A stretch of DNA of 64,000 nucleotides from Planctobacterium sp965279005 (GTDB taxonomy: Bacteria; Pseudomonadota; Gammaproteobacteria; Enterobacterales; Alteromonadaceae). Positions 49,739 through 61,800 of the stretch are shown here, in pieces. Location: the NCBI GenBank assembly GCA_965279005.1, contig CBDIHK010000022.1:1-64000 (forward strand), read 5' to 3'. How positions within the stretch are numbered: position 1 is the stretch's first letter; the number at the start of each line of letters is the position of its first letter. The notes beneath the pieces were generated by a model. The model did no database searches. It saw only the letters and a list, made by a program, of their open reading frames with translations, and was not told the DNA's origin. The translations under genes were made by a program, and so were the position numbers.

Positions 49739-52465
49739 ATGAACCCGCTGGTTGCTAACCCCTATTTAGAAAATCCGTTCGTAGTCGCCCACCGTTACGT
49801 TAACCCTTGTGCTGGTATTGTCATATTCAATAACCAAGAATGCCATATCCGCAGGAAGGAGTTGGAAATCCTGGCCTTGCTCTGTGCTGCAAAGGGTGAT
49901 GTTGTCACCCGTGAAACCTTCATCAGCACGCTCTGGCAGGACAACCTGTTGCTGGGCAACCCAGGTTTGACCCGCGCCATTGGCGATTTGCGCAAAACCA
50001 TCCAGGACAGTGATAAAAGTTCCCCTTTAATCACCACTTTACCCCGTAAAGGCTATTGCCTGAATGCTGTTGCCCAGATAGTGGATGATGATGCGCCAAG
50101 TGTGCCACTTGTGGATAAAGACAACTGGGTGGGCGCCTACAGGTTGGTTGAGCAAATCCGTAAGGTCGATGCTGCCCGTGTTTACCTAGCGGAACAAAAC
50201 CAACCGATCCAACGTGAGGTTGTGGTTAAAGTTGTTGCTAACGAGCTGGCTAATAAGGGCAACCTGGCGCGTTTCGAATCAGAGAGGATGGCACTGTCAA
50301 TGATGTGCCACCCCAATATCGTCAGTATTTGTGATGGGGGCGAAACAGGGGCGGGCGAGCCCTATACGGTATTTGAATATTGCCAAGGCAAGAATATTGT
50401 CGCCTACAGCGGGGAACAGCAGCTAACCTTGGTTGACCGGATAGCGCTTTTTCTGCAAGCCTGCGATGGCATGCAGCATGCCCACCACAAGGGGATTGTG
50501 CACAGGGGGCTAAAGCCTTCCTGCATCCTGGTAACCGGGATCGCCGATAGCCAGCCGGTGGTTAAAATCATTGATTTTGATAACGCCAAGTCACTGTACA
50601 GTTTTATTCCAAACAACTTGGCCACAAGCGACGAAGCTTGTGCCCTGGCAGATACCGGTTATGCCAGCCCTGAACAGTTGCTGCAAGATAGTGCTGAGAT
50701 TGACACCCGCACTGATATTTATGCATTGGGCATGTTGCTGTATGAGTTGGTTCTAGGTGATGCGCCACATGTTCAAGGCATCACTAGCTCAGCGACAGGT
50801 TCTAGCGCGGACGGATCTATCGCGCCCGGATCTATCGTGGACGGATCTATCGCGGAAGTAGGGCAACGGTTGCCCTTATTGGCAAATGGGGTGTCGGCAT
50901 TATCGAAACAGCAATTGGCTTTAACCAGTGCCAACCGCCAGCTATCACAACGGCAATACAAAAAAATCGCCACCAGCGACATTACCTGGATAATTAAAAA
51001 GTGCGTGGCGGCAGACAAAAACCAGCGTTACGCGTCAGTTACTGAGTTGCGCGAAGATCTACTGCGCTATATCCAGCGCCAGCCGGTTTTGGCCCGTGGC
51101 CAGTCGAGGGGTTACCAGCTGGGCAAATTTGTAGAGCGGAACCGGTTTTCCACGCTGGTCATATCCGTTTTGTTGGTCGGTTTTATTGCCGCCAGCACAC
51201 TGGCATTGCACAGCTATCGTCAGGCAGTTGACGCGCACCAGCAAGCACAAACTTCAATCGACGAAGCTAGCAAGGCCACTGCTTTTATCAGCCAAAGGCT
51301 GAAAACCCTATCGCCACTGAATATGGGCTATGAATTACGCAATGATTTACTTAGTTCGCTGGAGGAAGGCGGGCATGAGGCCACGGCCGACCATCTCATA
51401 AAGTCCCATTACCGGCTATTGTCTACCGTCAATTTTACTGACTTGTTGCTAAAGCAACTTGATAGGCACCTGATCCAGCCTGCATTGCAAGATATCACTC
51501 AGGAATTTAGCGGCTATCCGGCCTTGCAGGCGACTTTGTACCAGGATTTTGCCAGTGTTTTAAATGAGCTCGGGTTGCATGAAAAAGCCCGGGAGCCGCA
51601 ACAATTGGCACTGGCAATACGCCGCCAGCACCTGGGCAGCAACCACCCCCTCACCTTGGCGGCCATGCGCCAAAAAGGCCTGATGAATATTGCCCTTAAC
51701 GATCTTGGGCAGAGTATCCAGGATTTGACTTTGGCGCTGGAGGGGTTCAGGCAGCAATTGGGGTTAGACCACCCCGAAACCCTGCATACCCAGAACCGGC
51801 TGGCTGTTGCCTATTACCATGACGGGCAATACCAGCGCTCGTTATCGATACTGCAGGATGTGTTAGTCCGGCAAAGGAGCGTGCTTGGTGACCACCATGT
51901 GGATACCCAAAAGACCAACAACAACATTGGCAATGTTTATTATCAGCTTGGCATGAACCAGCAAGCAAGGCGCAAATACCAAGAGTCTTACCAGTTCCGC
52001 AAACAAATATTGGGCGAAGACCACCCGCAAACCCTAACATCCATAAGCAACCTAATTAAACTGGATTTCCAAATGGGCAATACCGCCGAAACGGTGACCC
52101 AGTACCAGGATTTAGTCGCCAAGCGCAGGGAGGTGCACGGGGTGCACCACAGGAGGACCCTTTACGCCCAGAACTTCCTGACCGAAGCCCTGATAAATGA
52201 ACAGCGCCTGGCCGAAGCATTGGATTTGGCGCGCCAGACCCTGGAGACGGCAGTCGACTTTTACGGTGAGAGTAACCGTGAAGCGTTGAAGGCAAAACAC
52301 AATTTGGCATGGATCCAAAAAGAACTAGGCAACCTTGCGCGTGCCAAACTGATTATCTCGGATGTAGTACAGAAAAAAGTCACTTCCTATGGCAATGACC
52401 ATCCCTTGACCCAAAAGTCCATAGCGCTTCGCGACAGCATCCTGCGTGAAACGAGTAGCGGCTAG
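49739..52465 (+). CDS. Winged-helix / degenerate Ser-Thr kinase / membrane / TPR fusion protein
   Basis: The 908-residue protein has an OmpR-type winged helix (residues 20-110; RRKELEILALLCAAKGDVVT, TLPRKGYCLN), a Ser/Thr kinase-like domain (about 130-450), one membrane segment (about 471-495, STLVISVLLVGFIAASTLAL) and TPR repeats (about 590-890). The kinase has the lysine of beta3 (VVVKVV), but the glycine loop is lost (IRKVDAARVYLAE), HRDLKPxN is HRGLKPSC and DFG is DFD. With the catalytic Asp replaced by Gly it is probably a pseudokinase. The topology resembles CadC/ToxR regulators with a periplasmic sensor part. GSI(A/V)-type 5-residue repeats (50813-50857) lie in the kinase C-lobe. Its targets are unknown. 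Confidence 0.9.
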   Translation: MNPLVANPYLENPFVVAHRYVNPCAGIVIFNNQECHIRRKELEILALLCAAKGDVVTRETFISTLWQDNLLLGNPGLTRAIGDLRKTIQDSDKSSPLITTLPRKGYCLNAVAQIVDDDAPSVPLVDKDNWVGAYRLVEQIRKVDAARVYLAEQNQPIQREVVVKVVANELANKGNLARFESERMALSMMCHPNIVSICDGGETGAGEPYTVFEYCQGKNIVAYSGEQQLTLVDRIALFLQACDGMQHAHHKGIVHRGLKPSCILVTGIADSQPVVKIIDFDNAKSLYSFIPNNLATSDEACALADTGYASPEQLLQDSAEIDTRTDIYALGMLLYELVLGDAPHVQGITSSATGSSADGSIAPGSIVDGSIAEVGQRLPLLANGVSALSKQQLALTSANRQLSQRQYKKIATSDITWIIKKCVAADKNQRYASVTELREDLLRYIQRQPVLARGQSRGYQLGKFVERNRFSTLVISVLLVGFIAASTLALHSYRQAVDAHQQAQTSIDEASKATAFISQRLKTLSPLNMGYELRNDLLSSLEEGGHEATADHLIKSHYRLLSTVNFTDLLLKQLDRHLIQPALQDITQEFSGYPALQATLYQDFASVLNELGLHEKAREPQQLALAIRRQHLGSNHPLTLAAMRQKGLMNIALNDLGQSIQDLTLALEGFRQQLGLDHPETLHTQNRLAVAYYHDGQYQRSLSILQDVLVRQRSVLGDHHVDTQKTNNNIGNVYYQLGMNQQARRKYQESYQFRKQILGEDHPQTLTSISNLIKLDFQMGNTAETVTQYQDLVAKRREVHGVHHRRTLYAQNFLTEALINEQRLAEALDLARQTLETAVDFYGESNREALKAKHNLAWIQKELGNLARAKLIISDVVQKKVTSYGNDHPLTQKSIALRDSILRETSSG
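50813..50857 (+). repeat. Three 15-bp tandem repeats in the pseudokinase gene
   Basis: GGATCTATCG recurs at 50813, 50828 and 50843 with a 15-bp period, encoding GSI(A/V)-x units in an insert of the kinase C-lobe. The period keeps the frame. Confidence 0.85.
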
Positions 52466-52820
52466 GTTAGATCCCTAGAAGTGCCTGCTCCGGCAAAAAA
52501 ACATGGGTCAGTAACTTGAAGTTATCATCCGCTGACTCACCAGGTCCCCCACTGTTTTATGCAACCTGACGCCGCAATTAAAAAGGCCTGCAAGGCAACG
52601 GCAAGGCTCCGTATTATTTTTATGGGTATTTAAAATTACCGAAATTTTCCGAAATTCTGTTCATTTCGCTTTTTAAATTAGGTTCGCAGGTAAATTATAT
52701 TCCAGTCTTTTGCGATGGGGGCGTGGGCACATAGTTGTTCAATTCCCAGCGCGGCGACGTTGTTGTAGTCAAGGATGAGTGCGAACTATAGCCACTTAAC
52801 TTGATCTGCGGGTGATGACG
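52466..52820. other. Intergenic region before the giant secreted protein
   Basis: It holds a short palindrome TAACTTGAAGTTA (52511-52523) and AT-rich DNA around 52610-52700 where a promoter could lie. No gene and no firm terminator were found. Confidence 0.4.
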
Positions 52821-55800
52821 ATGAGCCAATCAAACTACCCCAATATGGCAAACGCTGTATTGTCCCATTCTTTGATAATTCTATTGCTGTTTTGTTCTGT
52901 GTTTGCTGCCAACAAGCTATACGCTAGCGGCACAACTAGCGGTTTGGTGGATGATTTTGACACCACCAGTGCCAACGATCCGGGTTTCGTGGGTGGCTAC
53001 CTCAACTTTGGTGAAAACCATATTGTCAATGGCGTGTCCAGCGATTTTGCATTTAACGGCGACGGCTCCTACCGGCTGGAACAAAGCAGTAGTGGTGGCC
53101 AAACCTGGGGCATTGGTTTGCAGCGCAATTTCACATCTGCGGTGGATGTTAGCCAAATGGCCGAACTGTCTTTTTGGATCTATAGCACAAGCCCTGATAC
53201 CCAGAAGACGATACGCGCAGAACTGCTCAACCCAGATGGTAGCGGTGGCAACATTGTGCACACCGCAATACCGGGCTACGACCTGGTGCTTAACGATGCA
53301 TTGAATAACTGGGTGCAGGTCAAAATCCCCCTCAACAGCACAGCGTTCTCACCAAACGGCAACACTTTGGATTTAACCCAAGTTTCCGCCATCAATTTCT
53401 TGATGCTAAACAACGGCCCAAAAAGTGCAGCCAAAGTCTATATCGACAACATTGCCTTCACCGATGGCTCGCCACAGCCCTTGCCGGTGGATGTGGGCTT
53501 GGTGACCGATTTTGAAATAGCCAGTGCCGACGATCCTGACTTCATTGGTAGCTGGTTGAATTTTGGTGAAAACGATGTGGTCAATGGCGTCAGTAGCGAA
53601 CAGGCCTATTCCGGCAGCAATGCGTTTCGGTTGGAGCAGAGCTTTGACGGCAACCAGGATATGGCTGATTGGGGTGTTGGTACCCAGATCAGCTTCACTA
53701 CGGCGGTGGATGTCAGCGAATACGGTCGTTTTAGCTTTTGGCTGCGCAGTAATGTTGTAGATTTTGACCGCACCGTTGGTATTGAGTTTTTTGACGCCGA
53801 TAGTGCACCCCACCAGGTAAGTTCAGGCCTAGAGTACGACCTGAATGCCGCTTTTGAAAACTGGGTTAAAGTGGATATCCCGTTAAAAGCCCTGTCTTTT
53901 GGCTCCGGCGGCATGCCGGACTTTTCCAACTTAACCAAAATCAATTTCCTGATCCGCAACAATGGGCAAGGTAAGGCTTCGGTTAAAATTTACCTGGACG
54001 ACCTTAAATTCGAAGGCAGGGCAAATACTCCTGCGCCACAAGGTTTGGCCTTGCTCAGTACCGAAACCAACCTGACCTTTTCCTGGGACGCAGTGGCCGG
54101 TGCAACCGGCTATAACGTCTACCGCACCACAACCACCGCTATCCCCAGTAGTGCTGACCTGTTGACCAGCACCGGTGCCGGTACCCTGAATGTGGTGGAG
54201 CCTTTGCCCACAGGCAGCGAAATACACCAATACTGGGTGGCGGGTGTATTCGACGGCGAGCAAGGCGACTTGTCGGACAATATCGCCATAGGCGGGCCTG
54301 ATGTGCAGCAGGCCATGCTGTTGCACAACAAGCGGGTTGCGGAAAATGCCCAGGCGGCAACGGACTTGATCGACCGCTTGTTCTACGAGGAGACCGGTGC
54401 CCAGGCAGGCTATTACGGTGCGCCGGGTACGCCCGAGGCGGACAATATCTTGGCCAAATATGGCCGGGTCTGGGCCTATGACGCGGGCATCGGCCTCAGC
54501 TACGCGGTGCATGAAAAAACCAACAATGCGGTGCAGCGCGCCCGTTGGCTGAAAAACAATAGCCGTTTTATTGATTTTGAAGTGTCGCCTGGGGTCGTGG
54601 AAACCATCTTTGGCGGCTGGCCTTTTTCCATTAACCAGCCCCACCGTGGGGATCGCTGGGAGGACGTCAGGAAGGTGACCGGGGCGAATTCCTGGGCGCT
54701 GTATGGCATTGCTGAATTTATCACTTCAGAGGATTTTAACCAGCTATCTAGCACCGAACAGGCGGAGTTTGTCGACTATTTCGACCAAGCCATAAATGAC
54801 CTGTTGCGCATCCACATTATCCCATCCGGGCCCAACCAGGATTTAGTGGGGGCCGGCTTTACCGTCAAGGCGCTGACCGATTACACGGACTTCGGCATAA
54901 CCTATGGCTTTAGCTACAATGATGTGCTGTCCAAGTTGGGCACCTACAAAGTTTTCCTCGATTACCCGCCCACCGTGGTGCCGATTGGTTTTGTCGGTAC
55001 CTTGGCAGAGTACATTAACGGTTTATTGCTGGATTTGTTGGCTGCACTTGGCATCGACTTTACCGAGCAACACCTGGAGATCAGGCGGCGTGATTCGGTC
55101 ACCACAGAGCATAATATTGATTTAATTGCGCTGCTGAATTACACCCTGGCAAATTACAACAGCTTGATTGGCGCTGCAAGCAGCCCGAGCTTGACCCTGG
55201 CACAGGTGGATAACTACCGCGTCAACCTGCGCGACGCCACTTTCAGCAAGCTCTACAACGCCACGGACGGGCGCTTTATCACCGGCCGTGCACCTGACGG
55301 TACGCCCAGCCCCCATACCGCAATCGACAATGCAACCTGGCTAACTTCCGCGCTGAACCTGGCGCAGCTTACCGCCACCAAACGGGAGCAGCTGGCCAGT
55401 GGCCTAAGCTACACCGTGGACAATTTCACCAAAGAATTTGTGCTTAACGGCAATCGCTACCACGGTGCCCACTATTTCATGGACGGCTTTGTGGATATCT
55501 ATATCCCGGGGCAGGGTGGGCAAACCACGGTCTACCATATTGAAGCCACCGCCGGCATGATTGTGGCGCTGGTTGATTTTGCCGAAGCCTTCCCTAGCCA
55601 TAGCCTGACGCCGGGGTTTTTGATTGAGGCGGCCCTGCTCTGGAGCGAGATGCAGCGCTTTGTCCTGGACAACGGTTTCCTTTACGGCTCCAAGAGTATC
55701 CAGGGGTTGTTTGAGGACATGGATGCATCGGTGTCAGCGATATGGTTTTTACATATCCGGGATCGCCTGCGGGACTTCCCGCTGCCGGTAGTTATAGCCA

Positions 55801-58800
55801 ATGATGCCGATCTCGATGGCATTGAAGATGACGACGACCCATTTCCCAATGACCACCGTGAGTTGTCTGCTATTTGTGCCGATGCTGCCATTACTTGTGA
55901 CCTGCTAGATGTGCTGCGCGACTACAGCCACCATGATGCAGCCTATCCAGAACATTATGACTTTTTGGATAACGTAGACGCGCTGGCAGCGCTACAGGAC
56001 ATTGAAGTTATCAATTTCACTGATATCGGCACGGTGGAAGGCTATGCGGTGGAACTTGACCTGGATTTCACCTCCATGGCCGGGGCGTCGCCAGTGAAAG
56101 CATACCTGAGCCTGGCACAGGCAACCCCCGCGGTAGACACCGAGGAGCTGGTATTAACCATAGATCTAACCCAAGCTGTTATAGCCGGGCATTTAGACCA
56201 GTTTAATGAGCTCTATGGCGGCAACACTGGCCAGTCAAGCGTGAACCCAGCACTGGCAAGCGGCGTTATGACTGTGGTGTTCGCCGATACCATGGTGCCT
56301 GCCTATACCCAAACTGGCCTGCTCTATGTAACGGATACAGAGTCTTTGCAAACTAGGCCTGAAGTGACATTGGAACTCAACTCCTTGGTGCCTACGGTCA
56401 AGGACAAGTATTGTGGTTCAGGAAAACCCCATGCCGCAAGCTGCACTGCCGGGAGTTCTCCACTTGAGCTGACCTATGGCCTAAATTTGACTGCCAACAC
56501 CGATTTGTCCGGGCTGTCTACTTTGGCAAGCAGCGTCCATAGCAACCTGTCATTCAATCCCTTAACCATCGATGCCAGCCTTGGCGCTGACATTAACACC
56601 TTGGCTAACTTTGACACGATAAACCCGCTCCAGGTCTATGTGCGTGCTACCTTGTACAATGGTGCTGGTGCCACAGTAGCGTCAGCTATCCCCATAGAAA
56701 ATATCACGCAACAGGCAGCGGATGCCCATAGCCAAACGGTTAATGTGAAAGAAGTTCAGTTAGGTTTGGGTGTGTACGGGGATACCAGCGGCAACCAGCT
56801 GTATATGGACTTGGGCACCTTGCTGGAGGTGGGCGAGAGTTGTACCGGCGGCAGCAACAATTGTAGTGAAATCTTTGTATTGGCTGCCATGGACTATGTC
56901 AGCAGCGGCACCAGCAATGTCTATTTCCAATCTGACGTCATTAATTGGCAGCACCCTTTTGGCTTTGAATGCTTTAGGCTGGATTATGGTGATCTGGCAC
57001 TAATGACGGATACTGCAATGCAAACCTTCTCTGGGCAGGTAAGTGCCGTCGTTAGCCACCACGCAGCATGTACCGGTGCAGCCTCATCGCTTTCTGCCAC
57101 TGGCGGCGCTGGGTATTCTGGTATGCTGAGTGTGGAGTCATTCCCCGGCATGGATCTCGAGGTCTTGGAACTGGGCTTTGCCGAGCTTGACTTAACTACC
57201 ATGAACCAGCTGATGGCGTCCCACTTCAGGGAAAAAGCGGCGTCAGATGGCAACCCATCCAATGACAACCCGGATTTCCAGCCGCTCTTTGACAGCACCG
57301 ATGACAGTATAGCCAACCCGCATTTCTACATGACCAATGTTGCGGTCAAATTGGAATCCAGCCGGATCGGCGGCAACCGCGATTGGCGCGCCGAAATCGA
57401 TGGTGTGTTCCAGGTTCCCCATGGCGCGTTGCCCAATTGTGGGCAGGCCGGTAATACCTGCATTGAGGTTTACTCCAGGTTTGTGCTGGAGCTGGATAGT
57501 GCCGGCAACCCCACAGTGACAGCTTATGTGGATATGCAAGGCGCGGTGTTTTCTATGGCGGACGCCATTGCCGCAATCAACCACTTTACCGGGCAAAACA
57601 TCGGTTCGGAAGAACTGGATCACCATCTTATCTACATTGATGACCTCTCGTTTGAGCTGGTAATGGGGCAAGGCTTGTTAGGCTTCACCGGTTTTGCCGA
57701 TGTCAGCATATGCATTGCCAGCGATGGCAGCACTACCGATGGCGGCAATGGCTGTGATGCTGGCGATAGCACTACCCAGGTAGCTGCCTTTTTCAGTTTC
57801 AACGAACAAGCGGGAAACCGCATTATGGAAATGGAGCTAGATTTCCATAGCAACTTTAGCCTGCCTGTTATCCAGTCGGCAACTACTGAAGCGCTGTCGA
57901 TGCGCATCACATCGTCTAAAGTACCGGGCACATCAACCCCACCGGATTACACGTTTGCATTTGTCGGCAGCCTTAGTATCAGCAACGGTATGGGTGGGGA
58001 TGGCCAACCCCTGCCGGATACGGTTGCCGGGCTGACGATCACCTACAACACTGATGGCAGCTACAGCTTTAAGCTGGACTTTACCAATGTCAGTATTGGC
58101 GAACTACACCGGCATTTCGCGGGTACCGATGCCCATGTTAATGACTTTTTCATGAGCCACGGCGAGACTAGCTATACCTTCCTCAATGTCACTGTCGAGC
58201 TGCAAAAAGCCGGTAACAACTGGATGCTTGATGCCGGTGGTAACCTGGAAATCGACCATGCGGGAGCCAAAACTGATGTGGCTGCCATATTGTCGCTACA
58301 CCACAATGGCAGCGGCCAGGTCTTTGTGGTGGGCTTAAGCGTCGACGCAGATACCGAGGCCAGCAACGACAACGCTGGGCTTGGCATCTACATGCCGCAC
58401 TTGGATTTGAATAGGGATGGCTTTGCCTTGGGGGATGTGGCGTTTACCCATTCGGCCCTGTTGTTTGCATCCCATGAAATCACTGAGCTCACGGATTTCC
58501 CCGCTAATACCCAAACTTTTTTCAATGACCATTTTACCGGTAGCAAGGTACAACAGGGCGTCAGTTTTATGGCAGAAATGGCTCTCGATCAATTTGGTGA
58601 CCAGCAACAGCATATCGATCACTTCCTCGCGGAAGAGCCCGGCACCAGCCCGCTGGCTTTGAACCTAAGCGTTAGTGGACTTATCAATGCCGAAGAGTTT
58701 AGGTTGGCCGCGCACGTTGTGCTATTGAACCAGGCCTACCTAAACCACGTCTCTACATCCTTGTCTGAGCCAGCGAGCTTTACCCCCAAGGCCAAATGGT

Positions 58801-61800
58801 TTGGTGCCTTTGATGGTGAAATATTCATCGATGTCAATGCCAGCCAAATTGACCTTGGGATTAACTCACGCCTGGATATCCTGATGCACGGCGATCCCGA
58901 AAATGCCCTGGAACTGAGGGCTGAGGGCGAAATTATCTTTACTGGCGATCCACTGACTGAGCAACTGGATCTGTGTGCGGAAGTCGTTACTGGTGGAACT
59001 GTAGTGTCCAATTGGTCGCCAGACAAGGATCTTTGCCAGGCGATACTGGCAGGCGAAATAAACCGTACCGGAGGTGATGAAAGTGATGCTTTGGCGCTGT
59101 TTGGCCTGAATTGGTTAAGGCTTGATGAAGCCCATGCCGCTATCGCCATAACCCCCGCAACTGTCGGCTTCCATCTTGGGGCAGATGTATTCTTGAAAGA
59201 TGTTGAGGAGTTAAACCATGAGCAGGTCAAGTGGCGCAATGTGGATTTGGTAGATTTCGGTTTGATGTTCAACGCCGAGACTGGTATTCCCCTTGAGTTT
59301 GATATCAAAATTGAAACCGGGTCAAAACTCACTTCCCGTGCGTTTGTCAATATTGTCGAAGACGTTGCTACCAAAGCCCAATTGCCCAGCAGGTTCAGCG
59401 GCATATTGAATGAACTACCGGTCGTTGAAGTAAAACCCAGCTCTGGCAACATGAAGCTTGAAGTGGACGCTGGCGTAAACAAATTCCCGGTTATCGATGT
59501 GCAAAACGTGGAACTGGATTTGCTCATGGCGGGACAATCAAACCCTGTGCTGGAAGCAACGGTTGATATGAAATTAGATGTGCATCAGGTGCACTTTAAC
59601 GGCGAGGCCTGCTTGAACAATTCCAACAGCCAGGCAGATTGCATCAATAACTCAGCAGATCGCACTTTGTTTGGCCATATTAATATGGATTTAAGCCAAA
59701 ATGGCCTGGCATTTATGCTGGAGACGGAATTTACCACCAGTGGCCGGTTCGCCAGGGCCAGCGTCTGCGGCGGCGCCGCTTTTGCCGAGGGTGCACAATG
59801 CCTGGAACATCTATTTGGCCTGCATTCTGGCAGCAACCATTGTGAACTCGAAGGGAGCTTCGTAGGCAACGCCGATTGCGCTACGGCGGTACTCGGAACT
59901 GTTGGCGACGAAACTGCCATCCCCTATCAAATTGGCAGCTATGCCTCCAGTGTCCAGTGTGTGCAGTTTATAGACGTGCTCAACTGTGCCGGTACCTCTT
60001 TATCCTGTAAGCAAGGTTGGGAAGCGGCCAACGACGCCTGTACTGCGACATTCACTGAGGCGGTTAATTTCAAGGCGGAAGTGGATGCCATTGCCAATAA
60101 AAGCAGCATTATGCTCGGGGTTGAGGGGGACGCCTGTTTCAACCAGGGTACAGAATGCCTGTACTTCAAAGATGAAGTTGGTTTCGACCTTAGCACACGT
60201 GAATTTAAGCTAGCCATGCCCGAAGTTGGGATCAGGGCTGGAAACAATACCCTGAATAACCAAGCGGGCAATGAGACTGGGATTATCCCCGATTACCCAG
60301 GTTTGATTTCAACAGCCAGCGTCGCAGCATCTTACCCATTCGTCAATACCAGGCTTAGCACCGCCAGTAACCAGGTTGATACTGATGGCAACGGCCGTGC
60401 CGACTTGGTTTCATTGCAAACCGTGGATACGGTCGCCAATGGGCTTGGCAACCACGCCACCAATAAGCTGATCAGGTATGTGCCACATTCAACCGGTGAC
60501 GGTGCAGCAACCGTGGAGAAAATCATTGCCAAACAAGCGCCGCTTGATGTAACTGGAACCCTCGATATGGCTAGGCTGCAGCTAAATGGCTTCGACTTCA
60601 ACGATACCTCGAGCCAGGGGCCGGGTAATGAAAGGCTGATGCTAGAGGAAAGGCGCAGCTTTAACCACCAGAGCCTGTACCATGCTGATTTTGATGGCAA
60701 TGGCCAAACCGATACCTTGTACCGCGTTGTCTACAGCTTAGGGGGCGGCGCCGAAGGGGAAACCTGGTACTTGTCACTAAACGATGAGGATGTCTGGCGG
60801 CGGATAGCGGCAGGTAGCCATGTGCATAATTCCATGCTGCTTGTCGGTGACTTCGACGGCGATGCTTATGCCGAAGTGTTGATCACCCGCGCCAAAACAT
60901 CGGGTAGCCCTTTAGCGTTCAAGTTCTGTGATGTTTCATTAGACAACCTTGCCAATAACGATGCCTGTTTTGCTAGTACCTACATCCAGCCAACAGGCGC
61001 TAGCATCAACCAAAACCAGGCCTATGCATTGCAGGTGGGATATTTTGATGGCACTGCCACCGACGATCCCGGGAACAGGCTGGATCTGTTCTTGGTAACC
61101 TATAACTTTAGTGCGGCACCTGCCAATAAAGAGCAGTGGTATACAGTAACGTCGACGTCCAACAGCAGCTGGACCATAAACCTGGCCAATAGCGCTGGCT
61201 CGACAGACCTGGTTAGCAATGACGGCGACGATGCAGGCGTCACCACTTCCATCAGCAACCACTTTAACAGCCTTACCCAATCAGATACTGGTGCTATGGC
61301 CGCACTTGCCAAAGGCATACACTTGGGAGATTTCAATGGTGACGGCTTGACCGACGTCTTCACTGCGCGCAACCAAACCAGCGAGGGCGTCTGGAGCTGG
61401 CGGGTTGCGTTGAACAGCAGTGGCAGCCTTGCCAATAGCGTGCCTTACAATATTGCACCGAGCAATCCAAAGAACTACCGGGTGGGCGACTTTGGCGGTG
61501 ATGGTTTTGCCGATGTGCTGGTGATGGCAAAAACTGCTGATGAAATCGATTCCTCGGTCACTGCCACCACTAGTGCCAATGCCCAACTGCGCTACGACTG
61601 GCGTATAGCCGATGGCCAGCAAAAGCAGGATGCCACCGACAGGGCCGCTGGTGCAGTTTCCAATATCTGGCCGCTAAAAACCGTCAATAACAATGTTGTC
61701 GCGCAACAATCCTTATTCGTTGGCGGCGCTGTTGCCACGCGCAAACAACGGGTATTGCCGCCAGCACCTGAAAACTTCAATTTGCCAACCCTGATCCACC

